Of a stretch of DNA of 64,000 nucleotides, positions 24,180 through 32,765 are shown in pieces. The stretch covers positions 124,001 through 188,000 of the forward strand of contig OY969812.1 of NCBI GenBank assembly GCA_963703335.1, given 5' to 3'. Within the stretch, counting starts at the first letter, position 1. Every line of letters begins with the position of its first letter. Source of the DNA: VRUE01 sp963703335 (GTDB taxonomy: Bacteria > Actinomycetota > Thermoleophilia > Solirubrobacterales > 70-9). Under the pieces are notes generated by a model, which saw only the letters and a program-made list of their open reading frames with translations, was not told the DNA's origin and searched no databases. Made by a program: the position numbers and the translations under genes.

Positions 24180-25623
24180 CCGGGACCCCCTCGGGGCGAG
24201 CGGTGAAGTCGATCGCCTGCTCGAGCGCATAGGCGGCATCGAGCAGTTTCTGCTCGGCGAAAGCGGGGGCTGCGATCTGGAAGCCGACCGGCAGTTGTGG
24301 CCCGCCCCCCTCTGGCTCGGCCAACCCGGCTGGAATCGAGATCGCGGGAATGCCGGCGAGGCTCATCGGCACCGTGAAGAAGTCGTTGAGGTACATCGCC
24401 AGCGGATCGTCGGTCTTCTCGCCGAGCCCGAAGGCGACCGAGGGCGAGGTCGGGGTGACGACGAAGTCGTAGTCGGCGAAAGCGGCCGTAAAGTCAGCCG
24501 CGATCTTGGTCCGCACCTTCTGCGCCTGCCCGTAGTAAGCCTCGTAGTAGCCCGAGGAAAGCGCGTAAGTGCCAAGCATGATCCGCCGCTTGACCTCGGC
24601 GCCAAAGCCCTGCGCCCGCGTCGCCTCGTACATCTCGATCACGTCGCCGCTCGATTCGGCCCGCATCCCGTAGCGGACGCCGTCGTAGCGGGCGAGGTTC
24701 GAGGAGGCCTCGGCCGGCGCGATCACGTAATAGGCGGAGATACCGTGCTCGGCGTGCGGGAGGGCCACCTCTCCTACCTCCCCCCCGAGGTCCTTGATCT
24801 TCTCCAGGGTGGCGTCAAAAAGGGCCCTGACGCCCGTATCGAAGATGTGGCTGGTCAAGTCGCTCGGCACGGCGAAGCGCAGCCCCGCGAGGTCCTCGCG
24901 CTCGGGCAGACGCGGCGCCTCAGGCAGGCCAACCGAAGTCGAGTCGCACGGGTCCTGGCCTTGCAGCATCGCCAGCATCAGAGCGGCGTCGCTAACTGTG
25001 CGGGTAAGCGGCCCGCACTGGTCGAGCGAGGAGGCGAAAGCGATCATCCCGTAGCGCGAAATCGCGCCGTAGGTTGGCTTCAGCCCGACGATGCCGCAGA
25101 GTGATGCGGGTTGGCGGATCGAGCCGCCGGTGTCCGTACCGATCGCCCAGGGCGCGAGCCCACCCGCCACGACCGCCGCCGAGCCGCCCGATGAGCCGCC
25201 CGGAACCCGTTTGCGATCCCAGGGGTTGAGCACCGGGCCGTAGGCGGAGTTCTCGTTCGAAGAGCCCATCGCGAACTCGTCCATGTTGGTCTTGCCGAGG
25301 ATCGGCGCCCCAGCCTTGATCAGCCGCTGCACCGCGGTCGAGGTGTACGGGGGTCGGTAACCCTCGAGGATGCGCGAGCCGGCCGTGGTCGGCACGCCCT
25401 CGGTGCAAAAGATGTCCTTGACCGCGACAGGCGCGGCGCGGAGGCTCTCAACCGCGATCGCCCCGCGTTCGCCGTTGCCGTCCTGATCACGCCAAAGGTA
25501 GGCGTTCAGATCGTCTCCAGCAGCGGCCGCTCGCCACGCCTCGACGTACTCGGCCGCGTCGAGCTCACCAGCGTCCATCGCCTTTTGGGCCTCGAGGGCC
25601 GTCAGTGCCAGGAGGTCCGTCAT
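24172..25623 (-). CDS. gatA: GatA, glutamyl/aspartyl-tRNA amidotransferase subunit A
   Basis: The 483-residue amidase subunit that releases ammonia from glutamine for GatB. The amidase signature has the Ser-cisSer-Lys triad: the lysine in PVAVKDIFCTEG near residue 70 and the serines in PGGSSGGSAAVVAGGLAPWA and GTDTGGSIRQPA. GAPILGKTNMDEFAMGSSNE is a further family block. It begins directly after gatC and overlaps gatB by 8 nt, giving the order gatC-gatA-gatB. Confidence 0.96.
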   Translation of the reverse strand: MTDLLALTALEAQKAMDAGELDAAEYVEAWRAAAAGDDLNAYLWRDQDGNGERGAIAVESLRAAPVAVKDIFCTEGVPTTAGSRILEGYRPPYTSTAVQRLIKAGAPILGKTNMDEFAMGSSNENSAYGPVLNPWDRKRVPGGSSGGSAAVVAGGLAPWAIGTDTGGSIRQPASLCGIVGLKPTYGAISRYGMIAFASSLDQCGPLTRTVSDAALMLAMLQGQDPCDSTSVGLPEAPRLPEREDLAGLRFAVPSDLTSHIFDTGVRALFDATLEKIKDLGGEVGEVALPHAEHGISAYYVIAPAEASSNLARYDGVRYGMRAESSGDVIEMYEATRAQGFGAEVKRRIMLGTYALSSGYYEAYYGQAQKVRTKIAADFTAAFADYDFVVTPTSPSVAFGLGEKTDDPLAMYLNDFFTVPMSLAGIPAISIPAGLAEPEGGGPQLPVGFQIAAPAFAEQKLLDAAYALEQAIDFTARPEGVPGG

Positions 25624-25914
25624 CTAGTCCTCCGCCTGCGGCGAGGGAACCCGGAAGGCGCCGTCGGTCGGATCGGGAGCCTGCGCCAGCGCCACCTCGA
25701 GGTCGAGGCTCGCGTGCGGGACGTCAGCCCGCAGCACGTTCTCCAGCTTGACGACGTGCGAGGTAGGCTCAACGTCATCGAGATCGAGCTCGGCGATGCG
25801 GTCGACGTGCTCGAGGATCCCCGAAAGCTCGCCGGCCATCGTCTCAACCTCGGCCTCGGTGAGGCCGAGGCGAGCCAGCTTTGCCACGTGCAGTACCTGC
25901 TCCCGCTCGATCAC
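25624..25914 (-). CDS. gatC: GatC, glutamyl/aspartyl-tRNA amidotransferase subunit C
   Basis: 96 residues, the normal size for this clamp subunit that stabilises GatA on GatB. VLHVAKLARLGLTEAEVETM and DDVEPTSHVVKLENVLRADV are the conserved blocks. The GTG start at 25914 has TAGAAT seven bases upstream and no Shine-Dalgarno, so it is probably leaderless. First gene of the gatCAB operon; gatA starts the base after its stop. Confidence 0.94.
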   Translation of the reverse strand: MIEREQVLHVAKLARLGLTEAEVETMAGELSGILEHVDRIAELDLDDVEPTSHVVKLENVLRADVPHASLDLEVALAQAPDPTDGAFRVPSPQAED

Positions 25915-25921
25915 GCGCGTG

Positions 25922-25938
25922 ATTCTAGGAGTTAGAGT
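25922..25938. promoter_or_regulatory. Closely spaced divergent -10 elements (gatC and membrane-protein gene)
   Basis: TAGAAT on the minus strand (25922-25927) is seven bases before the gatC GTG. TAGAGT on the plus strand (25933-25938) is eight bases before the ATG at 25947. Only five bases separate the two boxes, so the two polymerase footprints must overlap. Confidence 0.45.
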
Positions 25939-25946
25939 CCGCTCGG

Positions 25947-26390
25947 ATGCGGGGCGAGAGGGCAGAGAAGTTCGTGGTGCTGAATCTGCGGCTGCTTGCC
26001 GTCACCTTTGCCGTCGTCGGAATCCTTTTCATCGCCGTCCCCAGCGGGGTCCTCGACACGATCTCTGACGTCGGCGAATGGTTCGGCAACGAGACGCGGG
26101 CGCCGCATACGCAGGAGGACCTCTGGCTCGCCCTGGCCTTCGCCTACATGGTGGTCATCACCGGCATCTGCCTGGTGGTTCAGATGGACGTCGTTCGCTA
26201 CCGGCCCCTGCTGCTCGTGCTCGCCGCGGGCAAGACGGCCTCCTCGCTCGGCTCGCTCGCCTTCTTCCTGATCGATGAACGGGTCTTCATCTACCTGCTC
26301 AACTTCCTCGTCGACGGCTTTCTCGCGCTGCTCTCCCTCTGGCTCTTCTCGCTCGCCGGACGCATAGGTCGGGCCGCCGCACCCGGCTGA
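25947..26390 (+). CDS. Unknown four-helix membrane protein
   Basis: 147 residues with four hydrophobic segments (LLAVTFAVVGILFIAVPSG, LWLALAFAYMVVITGICLVV, LLLVLAAGKTASSLGSLAFF and VFIYLLNFLVDGFLALLSLW). No family function known. Its TGA stop is followed in the same frame, without another stop, by the conserved N-terminus of the GMC oxidoreductase, so the two proteins may be physically or translationally linked. Confidence 0.7.
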   Translation: MRGERAEKFVVLNLRLLAVTFAVVGILFIAVPSGVLDTISDVGEWFGNETRAPHTQEDLWLALAFAYMVVITGICLVVQMDVVRYRPLLLVLAAGKTASSLGSLAFFLIDERVFIYLLNFLVDGFLALLSLWLFSLAGRIGRAAAPG

Positions 26391-26405
26391 CAGAGCCCGC
26401 CGGGG

Positions 26406-28271
26406 CTGTCGGCCGCCGAGCAGCGCACCCTGAGCGCGATCTGTGCGGCGATGGCGCCGGGGCTGGATGGCCTGCCGGGCGCGGAGCGTGACGTCGACGT
26501 CTCCGGCCCGCTCGCCGAGTTCCTGCGCTCGGTCTCGCCGCGCGCACTGAGCCGGATCAAGCTCGGCCTGCGCGCCTTCGAGTGGCTGCCCTTTCCGTGG
26601 CGCTTCAGCCGCCTCGATGGGGCTGCGCGCGACAGCTTTCTGAGGGGGATGGAGAGGTCGCGTCTCGGCCTGCACCACGAGCTACTGCTGATGGCCAAGG
26701 TCTTCGCGACACTCGGTTACGCGGTCGTGCCGGAGGTCGAAGAGCGGATCGGATTCGCGGCACGCTGCCGGCTTGCCGACGACTCGCTGCCCGAGCCGAG
26801 CGGCTCGCTGGGAAACACCGCCCCGGACGGCGGCGCAGAGGAATGCGATGTCGTCATCGTCGGCTCGGGCGCCGGAGGCGCCGTCGCCGCGGCAACGCTG
26901 GCCGAGGGGGGACTCGACGTGATCGTGCTCGAGGCAGGTGAGAGCTTCAACCGTGAGAGCTACCCGCGGGAGCCGCTCGACGCTATTGCCAAGCTCTACC
27001 GCGACGGCGGCCTGACGATCGCCGAAGGGCGCCCGCCGATCCCGGTGCCGGTGGCGCGAACCGTTGGGGGCACAACGGTGGTCAACTCCGGCACCTGCTT
27101 CCGGGCACCGGAGCCAGTGTTGGCGGACTGGCGGCAAGGTTTCGGCATCGAGTGGGCAACGGACCTCGCTGCCGAGTTCACAGAGGCAGAGGAGTTCCTG
27201 CGCGTGACGCCGCTCAACCCCGAGCGCATGGGCCGCAACGGCCAGTTGGCGATGGAGGGCGCGGCGGCAATCGGAGCCTCCGGAGGGCCGATCTCACGCA
27301 ACGCGGGCAACTGCGTGCAGTGCAGCTCCTGCCCCTTCGGCTGTGAGATCGACGCCAAGCGCGGCATGCACGTCAGCTACCTGCCCCGTGCGGTTGCCGC
27401 GGGCGCCCGGCTACGAACGGGCGTCGAGGCGCGACGCGTCCTCGTGAAAGAGGGTCGGGCAAGCGGCGTGAGCTGCGACCACTCGGGCCGGCCCTACGAG
27501 GTGCATGCCCGCCTGGCGACCATCGTCGCGGGCGGCGCTTTGGGTACCCCGGAGCTCCTACTGCGCTCCGGCCTCGGCGGCCGCCAGGTCGGCCACGACC
27601 TCCACATCCACCCAGCCTGCTGGGTCGGCGCCCGCTACGAGGAGGAAGTGCGCGGCTGGGACGGCGTGATGCAGAGCTACTACATCGACCAATGGGAGCC
27701 CCAACGCCTCCTACTAGAGGCAACCTTCACCCCGCTCGCCTTCGGCGGCGCCTGGCTGCCCGGAGCCGGCAGCGAGCACCAACGCTCGATGCTCGAATTC
27801 GGCCAAGTCGGCTCAATCGGCGTCCACCTCTCCGACGAGTCCAGCGGCCGCATCGGGCTGACGGGGAGCGGCGGTCTGCGTGCCCGCTACAAGCTGACCC
27901 AAGCCGATGCGGACCGCCTGGTCTTCGGCATCAGCCGCGCCGCCGAAATCCACTTCGCCGCCGGCGCAACCGAGGTCTACCCCAACATCGCCCGAGTCGG
28001 AACCCTGACCCCCGAGAAGCTCCCAGACTTCGAAGCAGCCAGCTTCAAACCCTCGGAGCTTCGCCTCGAGGCTTTTCACCCCATGGGCACCGCCAGAATC
28101 TCTCCACCAGGCGACGGCGTCTGCTCTCCGACTGGAGCTGTCCACGGCATCACGAATCTCTACGTTGCCGACGCCTCCCTCTTCCCCTCGTCCCTTGGCG
28201 TCAACCCGATGATGACCGTAATCGCCTTCGCCGCCCGAATCGCTGGCGAACTGGTGAAGAGGGCCGGGTGA
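26406..28271 (+). CDS. GMC-family oxidoreductase (long-chain alcohol oxidase-like)
   Basis: An FAD-dependent alcohol or sterol oxidoreductase. FAD site VVIVGSGAGGAVAAATLAEG, the Cys-rich block NCVQCSSCPFGCEIDAKRG, active-site histidine region FHPMGTARISPPG, and the C-terminal GMC_oxred_C block LYVADASLFPSSLGVNPMMT. The first ATG is at 26451, but the preceding 15 codons (LSAAEQRTLSAICAA) match the conserved N-terminal helix of these enzymes, so I extend to a CTG at 26406; no ATG, GTG or TTG exists there. With CTG it is 621 residues, with ATG 606. It lies 15 nt after the preceding gene's stop, in the same frame. Confidence 0.82.
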   Translation: MSAAEQRTLSAICAAMAPGLDGLPGAERDVDVSGPLAEFLRSVSPRALSRIKLGLRAFEWLPFPWRFSRLDGAARDSFLRGMERSRLGLHHELLLMAKVFATLGYAVVPEVEERIGFAARCRLADDSLPEPSGSLGNTAPDGGAEECDVVIVGSGAGGAVAAATLAEGGLDVIVLEAGESFNRESYPREPLDAIAKLYRDGGLTIAEGRPPIPVPVARTVGGTTVVNSGTCFRAPEPVLADWRQGFGIEWATDLAAEFTEAEEFLRVTPLNPERMGRNGQLAMEGAAAIGASGGPISRNAGNCVQCSSCPFGCEIDAKRGMHVSYLPRAVAAGARLRTGVEARRVLVKEGRASGVSCDHSGRPYEVHARLATIVAGGALGTPELLLRSGLGGRQVGHDLHIHPACWVGARYEEEVRGWDGVMQSYYIDQWEPQRLLLEATFTPLAFGGAWLPGAGSEHQRSMLEFGQVGSIGVHLSDESSGRIGLTGSGGLRARYKLTQADADRLVFGISRAAEIHFAAGATEVYPNIARVGTLTPEKLPDFEAASFKPSELRLEAFHPMGTARISPPGDGVCSPTGAVHGITNLYVADASLFPSSLGVNPMMTVIAFAARIAGELVKRAG

Positions 28272-28322
28272 CCCCTCCTAAAACACTCAAGCGCGGCTCC
28301 TGCCGCGCGTTTTAGGAGGGGT
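28271..28322. terminator. Bidirectional terminator between convergent genes
   Basis: Perfect 14-bp arms ACCCCTCCTAAAAC (28271-28284) and GTTTTAGGAGGGGT (28309-28322), enclosing a second perfect stem GCGCGGC/GCCGCGC (28291-28297, 28302-28308). The A/T-rich inner part of the arms gives short T runs on both strands. It lies between the GMC gene stop and the convergent membrane-protein gene. Confidence 0.75.
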
Positions 28323-28345
28323 TGCCCAGTCCTCCTACGCTTGGA

Positions 28346-28945
28346 TCAGTTGCTTGGCGGCGGAGGCGGCGGCGGCGGCGCTTGAGACGACGGCGGCGAT
28401 GGCGGAGGAGGAGGCGCCTGCGACGAAGGCGGCTGCGGTGGCGGTGAACCGCCCCCACCCGAGAGCCGATCAGCTGCGTCGCCGAAGGTGATTCCTTCCT
28501 CGCGCATGGTGCTGTAACCGCCGTAAGCGATCCCACCGGCGGCAATCAGACCGAGGAAGATTCCAATGCTGAGGGTGGCATCTACAGAGACCCCGCCGAA
28601 GCTGCCGAAGCTCGGTGGGCTGATGATGCGGAAGAGGATGAGCAGGACTGAGATCACGCCCAGCACGGTGACGATCGTGCTCATCGGGACAGGCGGCTCG
28701 GCCGCGGAATCGGCGAGCCGTAGTCCGGCCATGACCAGAGCCGCGACGATCGTGATCACCAACACGATCGGAATGAAGTCAAGCGCGTCCCAGGCATTTC
28801 CACCTTCCCCGGGAACGCTGCCAGAGAAGCCGGTGACTCCCGTGACCTCAACGCCGAACCAATCAAAGAACATGAAGATGAAGAGCAGAATTGCCGAGCC
28901 GCCGGCGATCTTCTCTCCCGGGCTGAGCTTGTCTAGTTGGTCCAT
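28346..28945 (-). CDS. Membrane protein with poly-proline tail
   Basis: 199 residues. A short cytosolic N-terminus (MDQLDKLSPGEKIAGGSA) leads into four hydrophobic segments (ILLFIFMFFDWFGV, FIPIVLVITIVAALVMAGL, IVTVLGVISVLLILFRII, LSIGIFLGLIAAGGIAYGG). The last ~45 residues are repeats of PPPP/SSQA, where the DNA is a near-pure GGC/GGA tract (28345-28450). GGAGG eight bases before the ATG supports the start. Similar proteins are common hypothetical membrane proteins in actinobacteria; function unknown. Confidence 0.7.
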   Translation of the reverse strand: MDQLDKLSPGEKIAGGSAILLFIFMFFDWFGVEVTGVTGFSGSVPGEGGNAWDALDFIPIVLVITIVAALVMAGLRLADSAAEPPVPMSTIVTVLGVISVLLILFRIISPPSFGSFGGVSVDATLSIGIFLGLIAAGGIAYGGYSTMREEGITFGDAADRLSGGGGSPPPQPPSSQAPPPPPSPPSSQAPPPPPPPPSN

Positions 28946-28983
28946 CTATGCATCCTCCGGTCGAGCTAGGGGTCGGGCCGACA

Positions 28984-29838
28984 TTACACCCGGGCTCGGG
29001 CAGCAGCCAACGTATTTACGAGCAGCATCGCCACTGTCATCGGACCGACTCCACCAGGCACCGGAGTGATTGCCGCGGCGATCTCGTTCACCGCATCGAA
29101 GTCAACATCCCCCACCAGGCCGTCATCGGTGCGGTTGACGCCGACGTCGATCACGACCGCGCCTGGCTTCACCGCGTCGGCACCGAGCAGGCGCGGAGCC
29201 CCAACCGCGGCGATAAGGACGTCGGCGCGGCGGCAGACTGCGGGGAGGTCGCGAGTGCGCGAGTGGCAGGCGGTGACGGTCGCGTTGGCGGCCAGCAGCA
29301 GGCGCGCCACGGGTACCCCGACCAGCTTCGAGCGGCCGACGACAACGGCTTCCGCCCCTTCGAGCTCGACCCCCTCGTGGCGGAGGAGCTCCATCACTCC
29401 GGCGGGCGTGCAGGAAACCAGGCCGGGCATCCCGTGAGCAAGCAAGCCCGCGTTGACTGGAGTCAAGCCGTCGACGTCCTTCGCCGGATCGATCGCGGCG
29501 ACTATCCGATCCGGATCGATGTGGTCGGGGACGGGAAGCTGGACGAGGATCCCATCGACGTCGTCATCCCGATTCATCTCCTCGACCAGCGCCAGCAGCT
29601 CGGCCTCGCTCGTCTCCGCGGCCAGGCCGTGATGGCGCGATCGAATCCCGACCTCCTTGCTGGCGCGGTGCTTGCCGGCTACATAGACCTCCGAGGCGGG
29701 ATCGTCGCCGACGATCACCGTGGTGAGGACGGGCGTTCGCCCTCTTTCATCGTCGAACGCCGCCACCTCGACGGCAACCCGCTCGCGAACGGCGGCTGCC
29801 ACCGCTTTGCCATCGATGATTCGGGCGGCGATTCTCAT
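28984..29838 (-). CDS. folD: FolD, methylenetetrahydrofolate dehydrogenase/cyclohydrolase
   Basis: Bifunctional one-carbon enzyme, 284 residues, that interconverts methylene-THF, methenyl-THF and 10-formyl-THF with NADP. YVAGKHRASKEVGI contains the catalytic lysine; ILVQLPVPDHID, VSCTPAGVMELL, VVVGRSKLVGVPVARLL and the signature ITPVPGGVGPMTVAMLL are all present. Overlaps pcrA by 4 nt (ATGA at 29835-29838) and is therefore coupled to it. Confidence 0.96.
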   Translation of the reverse strand: MRIAARIIDGKAVAAAVRERVAVEVAAFDDERGRTPVLTTVIVGDDPASEVYVAGKHRASKEVGIRSRHHGLAAETSEAELLALVEEMNRDDDVDGILVQLPVPDHIDPDRIVAAIDPAKDVDGLTPVNAGLLAHGMPGLVSCTPAGVMELLRHEGVELEGAEAVVVGRSKLVGVPVARLLLAANATVTACHSRTRDLPAVCRRADVLIAAVGAPRLLGADAVKPGAVVIDVGVNRTDDGLVGDVDFDAVNEIAAAITPVPGGVGPMTVAMLLVNTLAAARARV

Positions 29839-32096
29839 CGCCTCCGGATCGGTGCGTAGTCGGCCATCAGCTTGCGCTCGCTGCCATCGCCGGCGAACCG
29901 CACCACGACGACTCCGCCGGGCTCGACCGCGGTCACCACTCCTTCGCCGAAACTGGCGTGCACGACGTCGTCGCCGATACGCAGCTCCAACGTCGGCCCC
30001 GGATCGACGGCAGTCTGTGCCAAGTCCTCGCCTGAGTCCCAGCCGATCCCAACTGCGGAGCCGGGCGCGCTGGAGTGGCGCTCGGTCAACTCAGCCGGCA
30101 GCTCGTCGACGAAGCGCGACGGCAGGTTGCGCTCGGCCCGCCCGAAGAGCCGTCGTTCGCGAGCCCAGGTCATGTACAGGCGCCGGCGCGCCCGGGTGAT
30201 GCCGACGTAACAGAGCCGCCGCTCCTCCTCCTCTCCCCCCTCTTCCAGCGCCCGCATATGGGGGAAGGCACCGTCCTCGCAACCGACGATGAAGACCGTG
30301 TCGTACTCGAGCCCCTTGGCGTTGTGCAAGGTCATCAGGGTGATCAGGGACTCGTCGGCCTGCAGGCCGTCTTGCTCGGTGTAGAGCGAGATCTGCTGCA
30401 GGTACTCCTCCAACGGCGGGACGTCGCTCTCGCCCTCCCGCTCGCGCTCGAGGTCGAACTCCTCGGCCCCAGCGACCAAGGCCTCGAGGTTCTCGGCGCG
30501 TCCCTCGGCCTCGATCGTGCGCTCCGCTGCCAGCGCATCCAGATAGCCCGTCTCACTCAGCACCGCCTCGAGCAGGCCGGCGACCGGCCCTTGCTCCTCC
30601 GCCCGTTGGCGCAAGCCGTCCATCGTCTCGTAGAAGCGGGAGACCGCCTTGATCGCGGCGCCGCTGAGCCCTGGCACCTCCTCAGCTCGGCCCGCTACCT
30701 CCCAGATCGGCAGGCCGGTCGTGTTGGCGTGGGCGGCGAGACGACCCTGGCTGGTGTTGCCGATCCCGCGCCGGGGTGAGTTGACTATGCGAGCGAAGGA
30801 GACCTGATCCGCCGGATTCGCGAGCAGGCTCAGGTAGGCGACCGCGTCCTTGATCTCGGCCCGCTCGTAGAACTTCGTGCCGCCGATCACCTGGTAGGGA
30901 AGGTCGAAACGGTTGAGCGTGTCCTCCAGCACCCGACTCATCGCGTTGGTGCGGTAAAAGACAGCGACGTCCTCGCGCTTGACTCCGTCCTCCTCCCCCA
31001 GGCGCTCGATCTCCCCGGCCACCCAGCGCGCCTCCTCGTGCTCATCGGAGAGCTCGGAGAGCCGCACCGGCTCACCGCCGGAGATCTCGGTCCAGAGCGC
31101 CTTGGGCCGCCGTTCGCGATTGCGCTCGACCACCGCATTGGCGGCCGAGAGAATCGTCTGCGTCGAGCGGTAATTCTGCTCGAGCTTGACCAGCTCCGCC
31201 TCGGGGAAGTCACGCTCGAAGTCGAGGATGTTGCGGATGTCGGCGTGCCTGAACCCGTAGATCGACTGGTCCTCGTCGCCAACCACCATCAGGTTGCCGT
31301 GCTCGGCGGTGAGCAGCTGCAGGAGGCGGTATTGGGCGTGGTTTGTGTCTTGGTACTCGTCGACGAGGACGTGGCGGAATGTGCGGCGCCAGCGTTCGCG
31401 CGCCTCATCGGAGACCTCCAGCACGTTGACCGTGCGCACCAGCAGGTCGTCGAAGTCCATCGCGTTGGCCTCAAGCATGCGCTTCTCGTAGAGCTCGTAT
31501 ACCGCGGCGGCTGTTTCCTCGAAAACGCTGCCCTGCGCCTGGGCGTAGGCGGCGGCATCGACGAGCTTGTTCTTGGCGCCGGAAATTTGCGAGCGGAGCG
31601 CGCGCGGCGGATAGCGTTTGGGGTCGATGCCGAGCTCGACCATGCAGCGTTTGAGCATCCGCAGCGAGTCGGACTCGTCGTAGATCGTGAAAGTACGCGC
31701 GTAGCCGAGTCGCTCCGCGTCGGCGCGCAGCATCCGCGCGCAGGCGGAATGGAAAGTCGTCACCCACATCGCCCTCACCGAGCGACCGATCAAGGCCCCG
31801 ACCCGCTCGCGCATCTCGCTGGCCGCCTTGTTGGTGAAGGTGATCGCGAGGATCTCTCCAGGGCGCGCCGCGCCGGTTGCCAGCAGATAGGCGATGCGAT
31901 GGGTGAGGACCCGTGTCTTGCCCGAGCCGGCCCCGGCGAGGACCAGCAGCGGGCCTTCGCCGTGAATTACCGCTTGCCGTTGCGGCTCGTTGAGCCCGGC
32001 GAGCAGGCGCTCGGCCCGGTCGGCGCCGGCTTCTATCGGGGCCCCGCCGTGTTCCGGCGGGCTCTCGGAGTCCATCTGCAGCATCGCTCCGAGCAT
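29835..32096 (-). CDS. pcrA: ATP-dependent DNA helicase PcrA/UvrD
   Basis: Superfamily 1A 3'-5' helicase of 753 residues, used in repair and replication restart. Walker A LVLAGAGSGKTRVLTHRIAY, Walker B LVDEYQDTNHAQYRLL, motif III GDEDQSIYGFRHAD, motif IV/V LMTLHNAKGLEYDTVFIVG and motif VI LCYVGITRARRRLYMTW. The C-terminal ~60 residues (GDDVVHASFGEGVVTAVEPG) form the Tudor-like domain that binds RNA polymerase in PcrA. The ATG at 32096 may itself be part of a TATGCT -10 box; the ATG four codons later (32084) is then the more likely start. Confidence 0.96.
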   Translation of the reverse strand: MLGAMLQMDSESPPEHGGAPIEAGADRAERLLAGLNEPQRQAVIHGEGPLLVLAGAGSGKTRVLTHRIAYLLATGAARPGEILAITFTNKAASEMRERVGALIGRSVRAMWVTTFHSACARMLRADAERLGYARTFTIYDESDSLRMLKRCMVELGIDPKRYPPRALRSQISGAKNKLVDAAAYAQAQGSVFEETAAAVYELYEKRMLEANAMDFDDLLVRTVNVLEVSDEARERWRRTFRHVLVDEYQDTNHAQYRLLQLLTAEHGNLMVVGDEDQSIYGFRHADIRNILDFERDFPEAELVKLEQNYRSTQTILSAANAVVERNRERRPKALWTEISGGEPVRLSELSDEHEEARWVAGEIERLGEEDGVKREDVAVFYRTNAMSRVLEDTLNRFDLPYQVIGGTKFYERAEIKDAVAYLSLLANPADQVSFARIVNSPRRGIGNTSQGRLAAHANTTGLPIWEVAGRAEEVPGLSGAAIKAVSRFYETMDGLRQRAEEQGPVAGLLEAVLSETGYLDALAAERTIEAEGRAENLEALVAGAEEFDLEREREGESDVPPLEEYLQQISLYTEQDGLQADESLITLMTLHNAKGLEYDTVFIVGCEDGAFPHMRALEEGGEEEERRLCYVGITRARRRLYMTWARERRLFGRAERNLPSRFVDELPAELTERHSSAPGSAVGIGWDSGEDLAQTAVDPGPTLELRIGDDVVHASFGEGVVTAVEPGGVVVVRFAGDGSERKLMADYAPIRRR

Positions 32097-32130
32097 AGCC
32101 CCGACTTCGGCGGGGGACGCCGGGCTCAGC

Positions 32131-32751
32131 CTAGGAGCATTCCTGGCTTAGGTGCTCGAAGCTTTCTGACGAGCGGACCCAGAACAAATCTTCAATTTCC
32201 TTCTGGGAGAATTCATCGAGCGTTTCGACCACGCAGGACACGAAGCTCTTTGGCGCTTCGAGCGAGGGCCTGCTTAGTTGAGATTCGTAGGCCGCGACCA
32301 ACTTGTCGTGATCGAACTTCGCAAAGCGGGTGAGTTCGTTCACCTTCCATCGGCCGTCTTCTTCTACCAGCGAGACTACGACCGTCTGCCCGTCGAAAGT
32401 GCCGCCGGTGAGAGCGGCTTCGGCGGTCGCCCCGGTGCCTTTGACCTCGACGTTCGAGACCTCGACGGAGTCGGCGACTCCCGTCCCTTCCTTCGCTTCT
32501 TTTTCGCACCTCTGCACGGCACCGGCATCCCAGACGTGGGTCCTCTGTTCCATGAAGGCCTGCGTTTCGACTTCGGTGCACTTGGAGGGGTCGGTGCTGC
32601 TCGTGGCGGTTTCGATCGATGCTTCGACTTCACCGTCGTCGCCACTGCCACTACCGCAGGCAGCAAGCGCCAGGGCACAGAGGAGCAACGCGCAGGACAG
32701 GACCAGGAAACGCGTGCTCAGCGAGTCTTTTCTTGAATGGTAAGGACGAAT
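32131..32751 (-). CDS. Lipoprotein, unknown function (likely ATT start)
   Basis: A secreted lipid-anchored protein. A TTG at 32688 would leave only ten residues before the lipobox Cys with no charged n-region. Reading back in frame to an ATT at 32751 gives a textbook signal: basic RPYHSRKDSLSTR, hydrophobic FLVLSCALLLCALALAAC with lipobox LAAC at residue ~32, then GSGSGDD. TATTAT lies exactly six bases before this ATT. The mature part (~175 residues) is acidic, with GTFDGQTVVVSLVEEDGRWK and FVSCVVETLDEFS; it resembles small NTF2-like or Lpq-type lipoproteins, function unknown. It follows cysE on the same strand. Confidence 0.7.
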   Translation of the reverse strand: MRPYHSRKDSLSTRFLVLSCALLLCALALAACGSGSGDDGEVEASIETATSSTDPSKCTEVETQAFMEQRTHVWDAGAVQRCEKEAKEGTGVADSVEVSNVEVKGTGATAEAALTGGTFDGQTVVVSLVEEDGRWKVNELTRFAKFDHDKLVAAYESQLSRPSLEAPKSFVSCVVETLDEFSQKEIEDLFWVRSSESFEHLSQECS

Positions 32752-32757
32752 CGCGCC

Positions 32758-32763
32758 ATAATA
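32758..32763 (-). promoter_or_regulatory. -10 element TATTAT placed for an ATT start
   Basis: TATTAT (minus strand) ends six bases before the in-frame ATT at 32751 of the lipoprotein gene, the same spacing as at ATG/GTG starts elsewhere in the window. It lies directly beside the cysE stop codon. Confidence 0.45.
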
Positions 32764-32765
32764 CC

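Noticed and set aside
23383..25104. 573-codon open frame across gatB/gatA on the plus strand
   Set aside because: Antisense shadow of gatAB; His/Arg/Val-rich with no motifs.
28345..28450. GGC/GGA-rich tract as a tandem repeat or microsatellite
   Set aside because: It encodes the poly-Pro/Ser tail of the membrane protein in frame; periodicity is irregular.
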